A DNA stretch of 64,000 nucleotides, taken from positions 1,736,001 through 1,800,000 of the forward strand of contig CBDAPV010000001.1 in assembly GCA_965198715.1 (NCBI GenBank), in the 5' to 3' direction. Shown one piece after another: positions 33,735-44,900 of the stretch. The first letter of the stretch is position 1. The number at the start of each line of letters is the position of its first letter. This DNA is from RH-AL1 sp965198715. Lineage in GTDB: Bacteria; Pseudomonadota; Alphaproteobacteria; Rhizobiales; Beijerinckiaceae. Below the pieces are notes generated by a model, which saw nothing but the letters and a program-made list of their open reading frames with translations, had not been told where the DNA came from and did not search any database. The position numbers and the translations under genes were made by a program.

Positions 33735-34300
33735 ATGTTCACCTGCACCGGCTACGGCGCCGAATCTGCCACCGGTCACCTGGCGCCGTTCGACTTCCAG
33801 CGTCGCGAGCCCAAGACCGACGACATCGAGATCCTTTACTGCGGCGTCTGCCGATCCGACCTGCACCAGATCCGCATCGATTGGCAGAATACGGTCTACC
33901 CGTGCGTGCCGGGCCACGAGATCGTCGGCCGCATCACCCGCGTCGGTGCCGCCGTCGAGGCCTTCAAGGTGGGTCAGCTCGCAGGTGTCGGCTGCATGGT
34001 CGATTCCTGCCGCGAGTGCGAGGCCTACCGCGGGGGGGGGGGGGGGGCAGGAGAACTACTGCCGGCCCGGCTTCAAAGCGACCTACAACAGCCCGGACAA
34101 GCACACCGACCCGCCGACCTTCGGCGGCTATCCCAGCCACGTCGTGGCCGACAAAGGCCTTCGTCCTGCGCATTCCGGAAAATTTGGAGCTCGCCGGCGT
34201 GGCGCCGCTGCTCGGCGCCAAAACCACGACCTACTCGTTCGGCGGCGCAACGGATTGCCCGGTGTGCGCAAGAGCATCCGCTTCCAGTTCGCGCCCGTGC
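33735..34300 (+). pseudogene. Broken zinc-dependent alcohol dehydrogenase
   Basis: Remnant of a cinnamyl-alcohol-dehydrogenase/YahK-like enzyme. It starts MFTCTGYGAESATGHLAPF and keeps YCGVCRSDLHQIR, CVPGHEIVGRI and DSCRECEAY (catalytic and structural zinc ligands). The frame breaks at the 16-G run (34032-34047) and continues in another frame as QENYCRPGFKATYNSPDKHT and GGYPSHVVADK. It then shifts again near 34155 to KAFVLRIPENLELAGVAPLL. The nucleotide-binding domain is lost after about 34250. At least two frameshifts and a truncation make it non-functional unless the G-run is a sequencing or assembly error. Confidence 0.85.
34032..34047. repeat. Run of 16 consecutive G
   Basis: A homopolymer of 16 G inside the alcohol dehydrogenase remnant, exactly at a frameshift. 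Such a tract is prone to slippage in cells and to sequencing error. It is the only long homopolymer I noticed in the window. Confidence 0.97.
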
Positions 34301-34529
34301 CGTTCATGGTGCAGATCAGTGGAAGGACGGCTCCCTCCGTGGCGCTGCTCGTCGAGCCGGTCCATCCATGATCTCGACTGCTCCCCGAACTAGGCCGATC
34401 GCGTCCTTCAGGGCGCTTGCGATGATCCTAGCCGCAGCCTTCCTGGCAGCAATGAGACAGGCTGAGAGCGCGCCGATGAGGATCACGCCGCTGGGAGCCT
34501 GACGGATGCCATGCACAGCCTGATCGGAG

Positions 34530-35150
34530 CGTCGGGCCTGTCACCTACCAGCTTCGCACCGCCCATATTCGGGCCGGCGGGCTCCTGGCCGAAAGGCTGA
34601 CAAAGGGCGAGGCGACCGACATTTTTGCATCCGCCGACACCGCCATGCCGATGTCGTCGCCGCGTCCGATCCGAAAGCGTTGGTCATCGCGTTCGCGCGG
34701 AACCGGCTGTGCGTCGTCTAGAAGAGATCGCAGCACCTGACGGCAGCAGACCTGCTCGATCGCCTGCTGGCGCCCGATCTTCGCGTGGCGACGTCAACGC
34801 CCGGCGCAGATCCTGGCGGCGACTATGCCGTGGCGGTGTTCGACAAGGCCGACAAGCTTTGACCCAACAGCGGAGCGGTTCTGAAGGCCAAGGCCTTGCA
34901 CCTGCTCGGAACCCCAAGCGCGATGGTGCCTATCGCGGGCCGATCACCAGCAGCCTCGATTTTTCTTGCCGAGCGCGCCGATGCGCTCGTGTACTATTGC
35001 AGCGGCGCCAAGAATCTATTGAAGAACGTCGGCTGCCTTCCCATGGCCCAGAAGATGATCGGCGAGGGCGCTCCAAGTACGCCGCCCCTGATCCGCTGGT
35101 CGATGCACGAGATCCGCCGCATCGCCGTGCGCAACGATGTATCGAACCCG
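34530..35150 (+). pseudogene. ModA-like ABC substrate-binding protein remnant
   Basis: Scattered over several frames are segments of a molybdate-type periplasmic binding protein: AGGLLAERLTKGEATDIFAS and ADTAMP (34570-34645), FARNRLCVV (about 34690), LLDRLLAPDLRVATSTPGA and DPGGDYAVAVFDKADKL (34745-34860), KAKALHLLGTPSA, and SIFLAERADALVYYCSGAKN (34955-35015). Stop codons and frameshifts interrupt it and the signal peptide is not seen. The bases just upstream (34300-34530) hold no recognisable gene. Confidence 0.7.
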
Positions 35151-35231
35151 CGCAGGTGATCGCGTGGAGTTCGTAGCGACGCGCCCATCAAGCCGCAGCA
35201 CGCGAAGCGCACCTCACAACAAGACGGCAAC

Positions 35232-35802
35232 TGTAATGCTAGAAACGATGAGCGTCGCGCGGAGCTGAACGCTTCCCTCTGCGCCCGAGCCCTGCATGCC
35301 CGATACGTCGCCAACCCCGACATATAGCGCCGGTCCTTGTCAAGCCTTCGCATGCATTCCGCCGCGTTGTCCTGGTAGATCGTGACCTGGACTTCGTGGC
35401 GAGAAGGATGTTCGACAGGACGAATGCAGTGCGCATGGCCATCGCCTTTTTGCGCGAGGTCGAGTCTGACGACCGGTGCCACTTCCTGAAGTTGTCCGGA
35501 GGCTATCGGTCAACGACATGGCTGCCTTCATCGCCGAGGGCGCCGGCCAGAGCGAGATCGCCAACGTCAAAACACGTATCTGGCGACCAAGCCTGTCGGT
35601 CATTCGCTTGGCGGTAGCGGCTGAAGTCGTCGGTCAGCGGCTCGAACGGCACGGCGCAGCCGGCGGGATCGACATCCTGCTTCGGTCGAGAGATCGCGTT
35701 ACACCGATCGTCGAGTACGCAGAGTACCTGAAAACGCTAGTGGCCAAGTGTGACAAGATCAGGTTTAGGCCTGCTGGCCTCGTGAAGATCCAGCTGGTCT
35801 GA
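35232..35802 (+). pseudogene. Decayed copy of the 220-aa phage-associated gene at 49720
   Basis: Nucleotide and protein similarity to 49820-50382 is obvious: ALRMAIAFLREVE, MAAFIAEGAGQSEIANVKTR, IDILLRSRDRVTPIVEYAEY, and an end in RPAGLVKIQLV versus GPAGLVQIRLV. The middle has lost frame and contains stops. It is followed by the decayed copy of the neighbouring ParB-methylase gene, so the pair was duplicated or acquired as a unit. Confidence 0.85.
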
Positions 35803-35918
35803 ACCAGGGTGATTTTTCGAGCGGCTAGCTGAACTCGATCGCTGTGCCGGACTGAGCTTCTTCTGGCGCTACCCGCGAATTGCCGGATTGGCCGGACGAG
35901 CGGGCCAGCGCAATCGCA

Positions 35919-36560
35919 TGAACCCTTCGCCTGCACAGCCGCACGCAGATCGCGCGCGGCATCGAGAGCTTCGGCTTCAACGTGCCGGTGCTCGTCGACG
36001 GCGAGCTGAACGTCGTGACGGGCCACGGCCTGCTGCTGGCTTGTCGGCATCTCGGTTGGAGCGAGGTGCCGACCATCCGGCTCGAGCATCTCGACGCGGC
36101 GCAGAGGCGCGTTCATGATCGCCGACAATCGGCTCAACGAGACCTTAACCTGGCGACGATCGGTTCCTCGCGCAGCAGCTCAAGGATTGTCCGTCCTCTA
36201 TCTCGACTTCTCCCTTGAAACCATTGGCTTCGAAATGGGCGAGATCGACCTTCGTATCGAGTCGCTGAACGCGAACGAAGAGGCGGCAACGGAGCCGGTC
36301 GAGGTTCTCGTAGAGGGCTCGGCAGTCACCAAGCCAGGCGATCTCTGGCTGTTGGGGGAGCCATCGCGTGCTTTGCGGCAGCGCCGTCGAGCCACTCGAC
36401 CTCGCCGCTCTCATGGGGCACGATAAGGCCGCGATCGTCTTTACCGAGCGCCGTACAACGTTCCCATTAACGGACACGTGAGCACGCGGCCCGGCCAACA
36501 TCGCGAGTTCGCGATGGCGTCCGGCGAGATGGCCGCGCCGGCTTCGAGCAGTTTCTCGCC
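35919..36560 (+). pseudogene. Decayed copy of the ParB-DNA methylase gene
   Basis: Matches 50499-51240. The intergenic leader with ATTTTTCGAGCGG, the ParB-like part (NVPVLVDGELNVVTGHG, ACRHLGWSEVPTIRLEHL) and the start of the methylase part (VSTRPGQHREFAMASGEM) are recognisable. About 90 bases are missing near the N-terminus, and frameshifts occur near 36105, 36150 and 36350. The DPPY region is damaged (reads TERRTTFP). It stops abruptly at about 36560 where an IS630-type sequence begins. Confidence 0.85.
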
Positions 36561-36954
36561 ACCCGCCCTGGATTACACGCAGATCCTGAAGGGCTTCGCC
36601 GACATCCACTTCCCCGATGCCGCCAGGATCATCCTGGTGCAGGACAATCTGAGCACCCATACGTCAGCCTCGTTTTACACGGCGTTCCCGCCGGCGGAAG
36701 CCTCGCCTCGTCGAGCGCTTCGAATGGCACTTCACGCCCAAGCACGGCAGCTGGCTGATCATGGCGCGGAATGCGAGCTCGCCGTGCTGACCAGGCAATA
36801 CCTGGATCGACGCATCCAGGACAAGGCCACGTTGATCGAACAAGCCGCCGCTTGAAACGCCGATCGCAACACGCGCCATGCCAAAGTAAACTGGCGCTTC
36901 ACCAGGGCCGACGCCCGCATCAAGCTCAAGCGCCTCTACCCTCGCTTCGAATGA
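36561..36954 (+). pseudogene. IS630-family transposase 3' remnant
   Basis: The C-terminal part of an IS630 transposase: YTQILKGFADIHFPDAARII, LVQDNLSTHTSASFYTAFPP (second catalytic Asp), then after frameshifts MALHAQARQLADHG and LTRQYLDRRIQDKATLIEQA, ending LKRLYPRFE. Several frameshifts interrupt it. It is joined directly to the methylase remnant, in one open frame (36478-36855) that is a chance chimera of the two. No terminal repeats are seen. Confidence 0.8.
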
Positions 36955-36977
36955 CTCAACCGACTAGGACATCCCGC

Positions 36978-38303
36978 ATGAAGCGTCTCGCTGCCGCACT
37001 AATAACCTCAATTGCGCTCGCTCTTCCGGCCTATGGGCAGACCTTAGCCGACAGCGCTAAGGCCGCGATCGGCACGTCCGATATCGGGCTGTACTCCTTC
37101 GGCAACATGCTCGGGCTCGGCTATGTTGACGGCAGGTCCGCGAAGCCGAAGTCGGTGCCGATCGCCCAAATCGAGATCCCGCACACGCTCGCCAACGTGT
37201 TCATTTACAACGGCGGCGTAAGCGCTCCTGTTACGCCTTCTTGGACGTCGCCGACCTCGGGCGTCACTGACCTCAGCTCATTCTCAGACGGAGTGTTTCC
37301 GGTTGGGGCAGAGTTCGGCAGCGGGACCGTCAGCGTCCTTGAGGCCGCAGCTCACGCACTCGATATCCCCTCGTCTTCGAAGTTCTACCAGGCGAACGCA
37401 ACAGCCGGTTATGTGCGGAACGGCAGCACCACCACATCTGCGGTGGGCGTCTTCGGACAGCTCACGCAGAGCGCGGCCTCAATCGGCGGCGACGCGGTCA
37501 ATGGCGTTTGCGGAAACGGTCCGTTTCAGACCAGCTCCGTAGGCTTCGACGTCAACGGTGCAGTTTCCTGCATCGAGTCAGATGTCAACATGCGGCTGAA
37601 AGCAGACAGCACAACGCCAGGCGGGAATATCTACGGCTTCGTCGCCGCCGGTGGGTCGAACACGCAATCGACTGGCCTAACCAACGCCTATGATGTCCAT
37701 CCCCTTGGCCAAACACAGACACCATACATCCGCTGGAAGAACGGCCTGTTCTCGACCGCTGGCAGCGCAGATGTCGGCATCAATCTGGGTGCCCTTCTGG
37801 CACCCGGGAGCTCTGCATCCTCGCAGCCGATCGTTTTGCATGCCAACAACGCCTCCGGCGTTGATATCTCGATCGATGCCGCGCAGTTAGATGCCGCTGG
37901 CAACTTGAAAGCGCAAGTGGGCGCTGGCGGTGCGTTTATGGTCTTCGACAAACAGACGACGCCAAACAATCTCTTCACCGCATCTGCGCGCCAGTTTACG
38001 GTTCCCTCCACAATCTCAGTTGGTGGGCATTCTCTTGTCAAAGGAGCTACGCCGACTCTTACAGCTTGTGGCACGAACCCTTCGATAACGGGGACCGATG
38101 CCGCTGGGCTTATACTCGTTGGCGCCGGCGCAAAAGGCTGTACGTTAACCTACACGATACCCTATGGCACGCGTCCGTTCTGCGTTCCTCGATCAGAAAT
38201 TGGCGCCAACTTCGCCTATGATACTTCCACTGCGTCTCAGCTTATTCTGACCAGCGTGACGGCGAGCGACCGCATCGATTACATCTGTCAATCGTCATCT
38301 TAA
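36978..38303 (+). CDS. Secreted phage-tail-like protein of unknown function
   Basis: 441 aa from the ATG at 36978; the start is supported by a signal peptide (MKRLAAALITSIALALPAYG, cleavage near residue 21). The frame is open upstream but runs through the IS630 remnant. The middle has many Gly/Ser/Thr residues and reads like a beta-rich shaft or tail-fibre region. The C-terminal approx. 75 residues (CGTNPSITGTDAAGLILVGA, then FCVPRSEIGANFAY) match the end module common in phage tail fibre and prophage proteins. A signal peptide on such a protein is unusual and suggests domestication as a surface or exported protein. Confidence 0.7.
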   Translation: MKRLAAALITSIALALPAYGQTLADSAKAAIGTSDIGLYSFGNMLGLGYVDGRSAKPKSVPIAQIEIPHTLANVFIYNGGVSAPVTPSWTSPTSGVTDLSSFSDGVFPVGAEFGSGTVSVLEAAAHALDIPSSSKFYQANATAGYVRNGSTTTSAVGVFGQLTQSAASIGGDAVNGVCGNGPFQTSSVGFDVNGAVSCIESDVNMRLKADSTTPGGNIYGFVAAGGSNTQSTGLTNAYDVHPLGQTQTPYIRWKNGLFSTAGSADVGINLGALLAPGSSASSQPIVLHANNASGVDISIDAAQLDAAGNLKAQVGAGGAFMVFDKQTTPNNLFTASARQFTVPSTISVGGHSLVKGATPTLTACGTNPSITGTDAAGLILVGAGAKGCTLTYTIPYGTRPFCVPRSEIGANFAYDTSTASQLILTSVTASDRIDYICQSSS

Positions 38304-38332
38304 CTGACCTGCTGTCTGCCCGCGGCGCTTAG

Positions 38333-38364
38333 ACGGCCCCCCTTTGAGTAAGCTCGAGGGCCGT
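38333..38364. terminator. Hairpin after the secreted phage-like protein
   Basis: ACGGCCC (38333-38339) pairs with GGGCCGT (38358-38364), 30 bases after the stop at 38303. No T-run follows, so it is only a possible terminator. Confidence 0.4.
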
Positions 38365-38494
38365 AAGTCAGCGTCAACTGATGTCCGATGCCTCTATGTA
38401 CCACCTTGACAATACTGTTGAAGAACAAAGCGAAGAGCAAATTCATGAAATGATGCTTAGAAATCCGACTTCTTGAGCGCCGAGAATGAAATCG

Positions 38495-38620
38495 GGATTT
38501 ATGTGGCGGAAGCCGCCGGCATCTGCAAGCGCGCCAGCCCGTATACCTTGCGCCACATCCCGCGACGAACCTGCTGGAGCAGAACTTCGACATCCTTGAT
38601 ATCTCTAACGATACCAGCGC
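38495..38620 (+). pseudogene. Tyrosine recombinase fragment
   Basis: A short piece reads AEAAGICKRASPYTLRHI and then, after a frameshift, LLEQNFDI, matching the family pattern in which R-H-x-x-R motif TLRHSFATHLLE is followed by the tyrosine. It is too short and broken to function. Confidence 0.6.
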
Positions 38621-38649
38621 GCAGAAGATCCTGAATCAGATCCGCAAGC

Positions 38650-38937
38650 GCTCAAGCGCTGGCCCTGGGTGAAGCATCTCTTTGCCGATGACGCTTACGA
38701 TTGCCGCACCCTCATGGACAAGGCCGCCCACAAGAACTTCTCCCTCGAGATAATCCTGCGCATCAAGCGACAGAAACGCTTCGAGGTGTTGCCGCGAAGG
38801 TGAATAGCCGAACGCATTTGGGATGGATGACCCGCTGGCGCCGATTGGTGTGCGACTACGAACAGCGCATCAACGTCTCATTCGCGATGATCCACATCGC
38901 GATGGAAAGCCTCCCGTGGTTACGCATCCTTCATTGA
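38650..38937 (+). pseudogene. IS5-family transposase 3' remnant
   Basis: Reads WPWVKHLFADDAYDCRTLMD, then RIKRQKRFEVLPRR with a stop, then RTFGWMTRWRRLVCDYEQRI and a stop at 38937. This is the C-terminal DDE region (the ERTFGW motif carries the catalytic Glu) of an IS5-type transposase with an in-frame stop and no 5' part. It abuts the 3' end of the giant glycosyltransferase gene. Confidence 0.75.
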
Positions 38938-38954
38938 GCCATCTTGTGGATCGC

Positions 38955-41900
38955 TCACGTGGACCATCGAGGTTGCCAATATCCTGAGTCGCCTTGTCGA
39001 TCCTCTGTTTTGATGTCGTATCGCGCGCGGAATGATCTCCAGGCGAGATTACTCGATATGCGATCGTGCACCGATGAGGTCGGGAGACTCTCTGCCGCGA
39101 CAAGGGGCGAGAAGCAAACTCGCTTGCCTTCAGCGGCGGCAAACACGCCGAGCCATAAGCCGATTTCCCCTCTGGTCACATGGGACGGCATGGCCGCCAA
39201 AGCCCGGCGCATTATCGCGGCGCGCACGAAGAAAAGCTCGGAGGCAGGGGCGGCGATACATTGCGGTTTCCAAGCCAACGCGAAAGCGCCGGGGTCGCCG
39301 ACCGCCTTGTCATGAAGCATCGGAACGATTCCTCCAGAGCCGTCACAAAGATAGCCGGCCGAGTGAATCCGGCCTTCGATCGAAATTCGCCCAGTGACGG
39401 CCAACACATCAGGCACGCACTCGAACAGTTTAATAACTTCGAGAGCCGCAGCATTTTCGCGGCAGATAATACCCTTGGCGACGAAGGCGATGATCGCGTC
39501 GGGTTCGGCGTGCGCTATCGCTTGCAATAGCTCCCTAGAGCCGAACGTCGGCATTGCTTCGGTGCTGAAGAGGGGCGGCGCGGCGGCATCCGATGCCGCC
39601 AGCGCGATCAGAGGAGGAAGATTTTCAGCCTTGCGCGATATCCAATACTCCTTGGCTCCGCGCCAGATCGGGTAGTCGGCTACGCTGGCTACTCGCGACA
39701 GGCCGAGCCGCTCGATCTTACGGTTGAGGACGTGCTGGACCGATTTGCCGGAAAGCTCGTTCGGACCATCGGTGTTCGAGGTGCTGCGCTCGTGATGTCG
39801 CCAGCTATAGGCGATATGCGGCACATGGATCGGCTTCGCTCCGGCTCCAACGAAACGATCAACGCTATCCCAATCGTGGCAATATTCGGCGTGACGATCC
39901 GTGTAGACCCCGAGTTCGAGCGCACGGGTCCGCTTCATTGCGCAGAGGTGCCATATCCAGGAGTTCTCGAGATCGAGAACCGGATCCCAAGCGGGACGAA
40001 GAAACGGACTCTGGCGGCTCTCGCCGGCCACGATGTCCTCATCAGTGTAAAGGAAGTCCGGGGCGCCGTGATCCGCGATCGCACGCGCGAGGAGCGCCAA
40101 AGCCTCGGGCTCGAGGAGATCGTCGCCGTCGAGCGAGACGGTATAGGTTCCGGTGGCAGACTCAAGCACATGCCGCATGCCGCCGACGATGCCGAGGTTA
40201 TCCGGCAGCCTCAGCAGCCGGACCCGTCGGTCCGTCGCAACCCTGGACAGAAGAGTCTCGAGCTCTGCGGATGTGGGGCCGTGTGTCAGCACGACCCATT
40301 CGAACTCGGGGTAGGTCTGAGCAGAAACGCTCTCCGCGGTCAGCCTGAAAAGCTCCACGTCTGTCTTGATGTACAGCGTCGACAGCAGCGAAAAGAATGG
40401 CTCTACCTCCCGAATGGCCACTTTCGTCTGCTTCGCCTTTGCTGCCAGGCGGTAATCGGTCACCCTGGCGATCCACTCCGCGTAGGACGGCAGGCCGACG
40501 TCCGGCGGTGGCATGTAACGGCTCGCTGGCTGCACCGGCTCGTAGGCTGTATCGACAGTGTTACCGCTGTTCGATGGACGCAATCCAGATCCCGTCATTA
40601 AATCGATGTAGGTTGAAACAAACCAACGTCGTTCCTTTGCATCGACTATGGCGTTCCAGTCGGTTCCGGTCCAAGCGCACAAAAACGGTGAATACACGAC
40701 GCGACGGCCGGTACGTCGCGCTTCCGCACCGACCCAATTGCCGAGGCCGGCGATTGATCCGCCCGCGTAGGACGCACGATCGATCGCGGTCAGGAGCATG
40801 TTCGCGTCGAAGACGCCATGCATGGCTGAAACTGCATCAACAGATCGCGGCTTCCACATTTGGGCGGAATGACCCGGATCAGTCAAAAGACGGCCGCGAT
40901 CGGGGCAGCCGCAACCGTCGCCGAAGCCAAGGAAGCGCCCTGCTTCCAGGATAGTACCGTAGGAGTAGATGCGACCGCCAACAGCGACCGTGTCTGGGAA
41001 TAGATCGAAGAGACCTATCGCTTCCCAGGCCCATTCGTCGTCGTCGGGCTGCACTTCGCTAGCTACAATGTGCACAAGCCGCTTGGCCAATGCCGCTTCG
41101 GCGACAATGAGCCTCAGCGCCGATAGTCCTGCCTCCAAGGCGATCTCGTGCACTTCATGATCGAGATTTTCCGATATCCGCAGATCGCGTTCCGGCGCAG
41201 TGTCCCACGAAGCCCGTACGCGCACACTGGTGATCGACCGCCCGTTCGCCCGCTTGCGGCGGAGCCACCAATCGGGTGTCTTGTCGAACAAGGGGCTCTC
41301 AAGCAGCTCGAACTGATCGGATCGCGGTGATCCCGCGAGAAAGCGCTCCAGCACTGCGCGCTGCGAATCGAAGACAACAGGCTTAGATGCAACATTACCA
41401 CCCGCTGTTGATTGCGGGTGTTGGCGCCAGCTATAGAGCACGTGGGGCACGTGAACCGGTTTGTAACCGGCGAGATGAAACCGCGTGAACGTATCCCAAT
41501 CGTGACTTCCCTCCGGTCGCGGATCGCTATAGGCGCCGAGCTGAAGAGCAAGCTTCCGATCGATTACGCAAAGGTGAGCTGTGTAACATTGCGCCGAGAA
41601 CAAGACTGGATCCCAGTCCGGCTTGCAGAAAGGGACCGACAGCTGTTCGCGGACGAGCTTGTCCTCGTCCGTGTAGAGAAGAGCGGGATAAGCGTGCTTC
41701 TGCGCGTACCAAGCGAGTGTGCGCACACAATCGGGATAGAGATAGTCATCGGCGTCGAGCGGGAGAATGTAGCGCCCGCTCGCACGTTCCAAGACGTAAT
41801 TCATTCCTCCGATGATGCCGAGATTCTCCTCGACTCGACTGAGGCTGACGAAGGGCCGGCGCTCTGCGTCCGCCATCCAAGCGATTGTATCTTTTCGGGT

Positions 41901-44900
41901 CGTGCCATTGTCGAGGATGATCCACTCGAACCACACGCCGCCAAGCTGACCTTCGAGGCTCCTCATGAGAACGTCGAGGTAGGCTGGCGCAGTGTTCCAT
42001 ACGGTGGTGACGAAACTGAACAGACCTGGCTCGATCACGCCTGCGTTATTGCTGGCCCGCCGAGCCGCGGCCTCCTTGAGGAAAACGTCGTACGCGCTCC
42101 CTCTATCGGCTTTCGGCAGCCTGAGGTGTCGCGGCTCGCCGACGGGAACCCTAGTAGCCGCATCGCTCTGGATCCCGAACGCACGGATACGCGAGGCCAA
42201 GGCCGGGATTACCGACGCGAAACTTTCATCCCAGGAGGACGGCAGACCCGTGAAGGATGCGACTTGACGAGCCTCAAAATCGTCGAGACGCGAAATCGCT
42301 TCCTCGATGCCCCTGACGATGTCGGCCACATTAGGCTCGACCGCGATGATGTTCGCCGAAATCGCTTTCAGCCGATCAGCGGTCTTGGTCGCATAGGTGT
42401 TGGTCACAACGAGACCACCACAACCGGCCATTTCGAGCGGCGGGTAGCTTGGATGTGGCGAAAGCATCAAGGAGAGAAGGATATCTGATGACCGCATCTG
42501 CTCGGCATATTCGTCGATACCGAGCCAAGGCGCGCATTCGAGAATGCTCCCAAAGCCTAGATCTAGTGAAGCGAATTGCTCGCCCATTCCGACGATATCC
42601 CAACGACTAGCGTCGAGAACATGCTCTCTTACGAGAGCTTTGAGCGCCTTTAATCCTAGTTCGAACAAGTTTCGAGGGGCGGTCGATCGCGCATAGAAAA
42701 GTAGGCGGTGTCTCTTACGCCTAACGATTTGCGGATAGAATTTCATACGATCGATTGCAGGCTCAAACTGCAAATCCGCTTCAACGTGAGCGGGATCAGA
42801 GAACAGGCCGACTTTGTTTTCGATAAAATAATCTTTAAGAAGGCTCGTATTCACCATCGCGATATGAGACCGATGATAGGATTGATAGGAAAGCGCATAA
42901 CTGAAGGACGCCGGATATAATATCGGCTCAAAGTCTTGTATCAAATATATAAACGGTTTGTTGCCGACAAGCGGGCCTATCGCATCCGCCATGACAGCGG
43001 TCCACCAAGCCGTCGCTAAAATAATATCGTTTGCACCGATATGAAAAGGAATAGACCGATCGGAAGCGTCCACTATCGTAAGATTTGAAAGCCGCTGAGT
43101 CCGCCCAGAAAGCGCAAGAATACTAGTCCACACTGGACCGAGGTCGGCATCGATTGGTACATCAGTAGATACGATTCTGACCGCGAAGCCAAGCTCGGCG
43201 AGGCGATACGCCAAGTTCAGCGCGGTGTTCGGCCCCCCCGATAAGCTTATCGATCTTACCGCGGGTAACAACACGTTGATCGCTGGATGCTGGTCTAGTT
43301 CTAGAAGTGTTTGCACATTAAGGAGTATCGCCGGAGAGATTTGCGCATCATAGCGATTTATTTCCATGCCAGCATCATAAGAAGATTGAATTGCCCCGAA
43401 ATTCTCCCCTGATTTTACAAGATGAGTAGAGAATGCTTGTTTAGCTAATTGGGGTAAAAATCTACGCTTGATTTCTACACGATCTGCCGATCCAGCCCCT
43501 GGATATTTTTTCAGCCTTATCACCGTATTGCCACATAGCGCTCTGTCAAAGATCGACGAGTAGCCTTTAGATGCTGCTGCCAGACAAAAGCGGATTCCAT
43601 TTATAGAATCATCGTAATCTATAGAGGTTAAGCCGATGCCGGAGCGAAGGAGGTCGGCGCGAACGCCAAGCACGATTGCCGGGAAGGCTGTAACCGGCCG
43701 ACGCGGTATGGTTAAGTGGGGAGGTATTCTTTTCTCAGCCCAACCGTAAAATGGCGATGAGAGGAAGTCATCCAATCCCGCCAGCAATCCAGAACTCAGG
43801 ACCATGCCGTTAAACAATTTCAAGAGACCTCCGACAATCCCCGCACGTGGGTCTAACTCTAGGAGTCCGGTGGCTTCTGTCGCAGCGGCATGCGAGATCA
43901 GCCAGACACCAGAGCTTACAATGAGCTTACAAAATTCTTTGGGCATCACTTTGTTTAAAGATAGAGGAAGAGCGTCATCTTGGTATTCTACCCACTCATC
44001 AATGCCAACTATCCTTGCTCTAAGATCTAATATACGACTTTTTAATGCCGATGGATAGCAAACAGTCTTGCGCGCGGTAGTTTCCTTTAAGAGGTTGATA
44101 TTGTGCTCCGTAGCACCAAGATTGATCATATCAGAAGGGATGACAAAGTCGATCGCAGTTGCAGGTGTTTCGATTTCATTACGGACAGCCTGATAATAGC
44201 CGGCAGTCTGGTAAAATAGGTTCTCTATATCGAATTTATTTTCGATACCACGCCTTTTTAGTGATCGAAGAAGGACCTCAATCTGCGAATCATTGATGTA
44301 GGATTTTGCATTGGCGTGAAAGGCAGTCGAAGTCTCGTGAACCCGCCAGCCGTATAGCACTTCAGGTATATGTTCCGTCTTTGCGCCTCGTTCTGTGATG
44401 CGCAATGCTGTATCCCAATCATGAGATCCGCGCGCATAGTCGTCTGAGTAAACCTCGGCGGCAAGCCCTGCATCTCTAGAGTAGACAGACAAATGGGCCG
44501 CCGGCACAGTCGACATGCCATGAGCGAGCGAATAATCATTCCGTGCGATAAGCTCTAAAGGCTCTCCGTCGATATCGATCTTTTGTTCATCACTGTATAA
44601 GAAAATCGGCGGATCATCGGCGCTTGCTCGAAGAGCGTCTGCGAAAAGCGCTAAAGAGTCGGGGTAAAGGATATCGTCAGAGTCTACTGGAACGATGTAT
44701 CGGCCGGTTGCGCGCTCGAAAACGTAGCGATTACCGCCGATAATATGGAGATTGTCCTCTACTCTGTGAAGAAAAAATCGCTTATCGCTTTCCGCAATAG
44801 AGCGACATCCCTCGATGGTGCCGATGAGGGTCGAGCCATTGTCGAGGATTACCCATTCGAAGTCACCGAAAGCCTGCTCACGCAGCGATCGTGCAAGCGC

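Noticed and set aside
36478..36855. 125-codon frame that seems intact
   Set aside because: It is a chance chimera joining the methylase remnant to the IS630 remnant, not a real gene.
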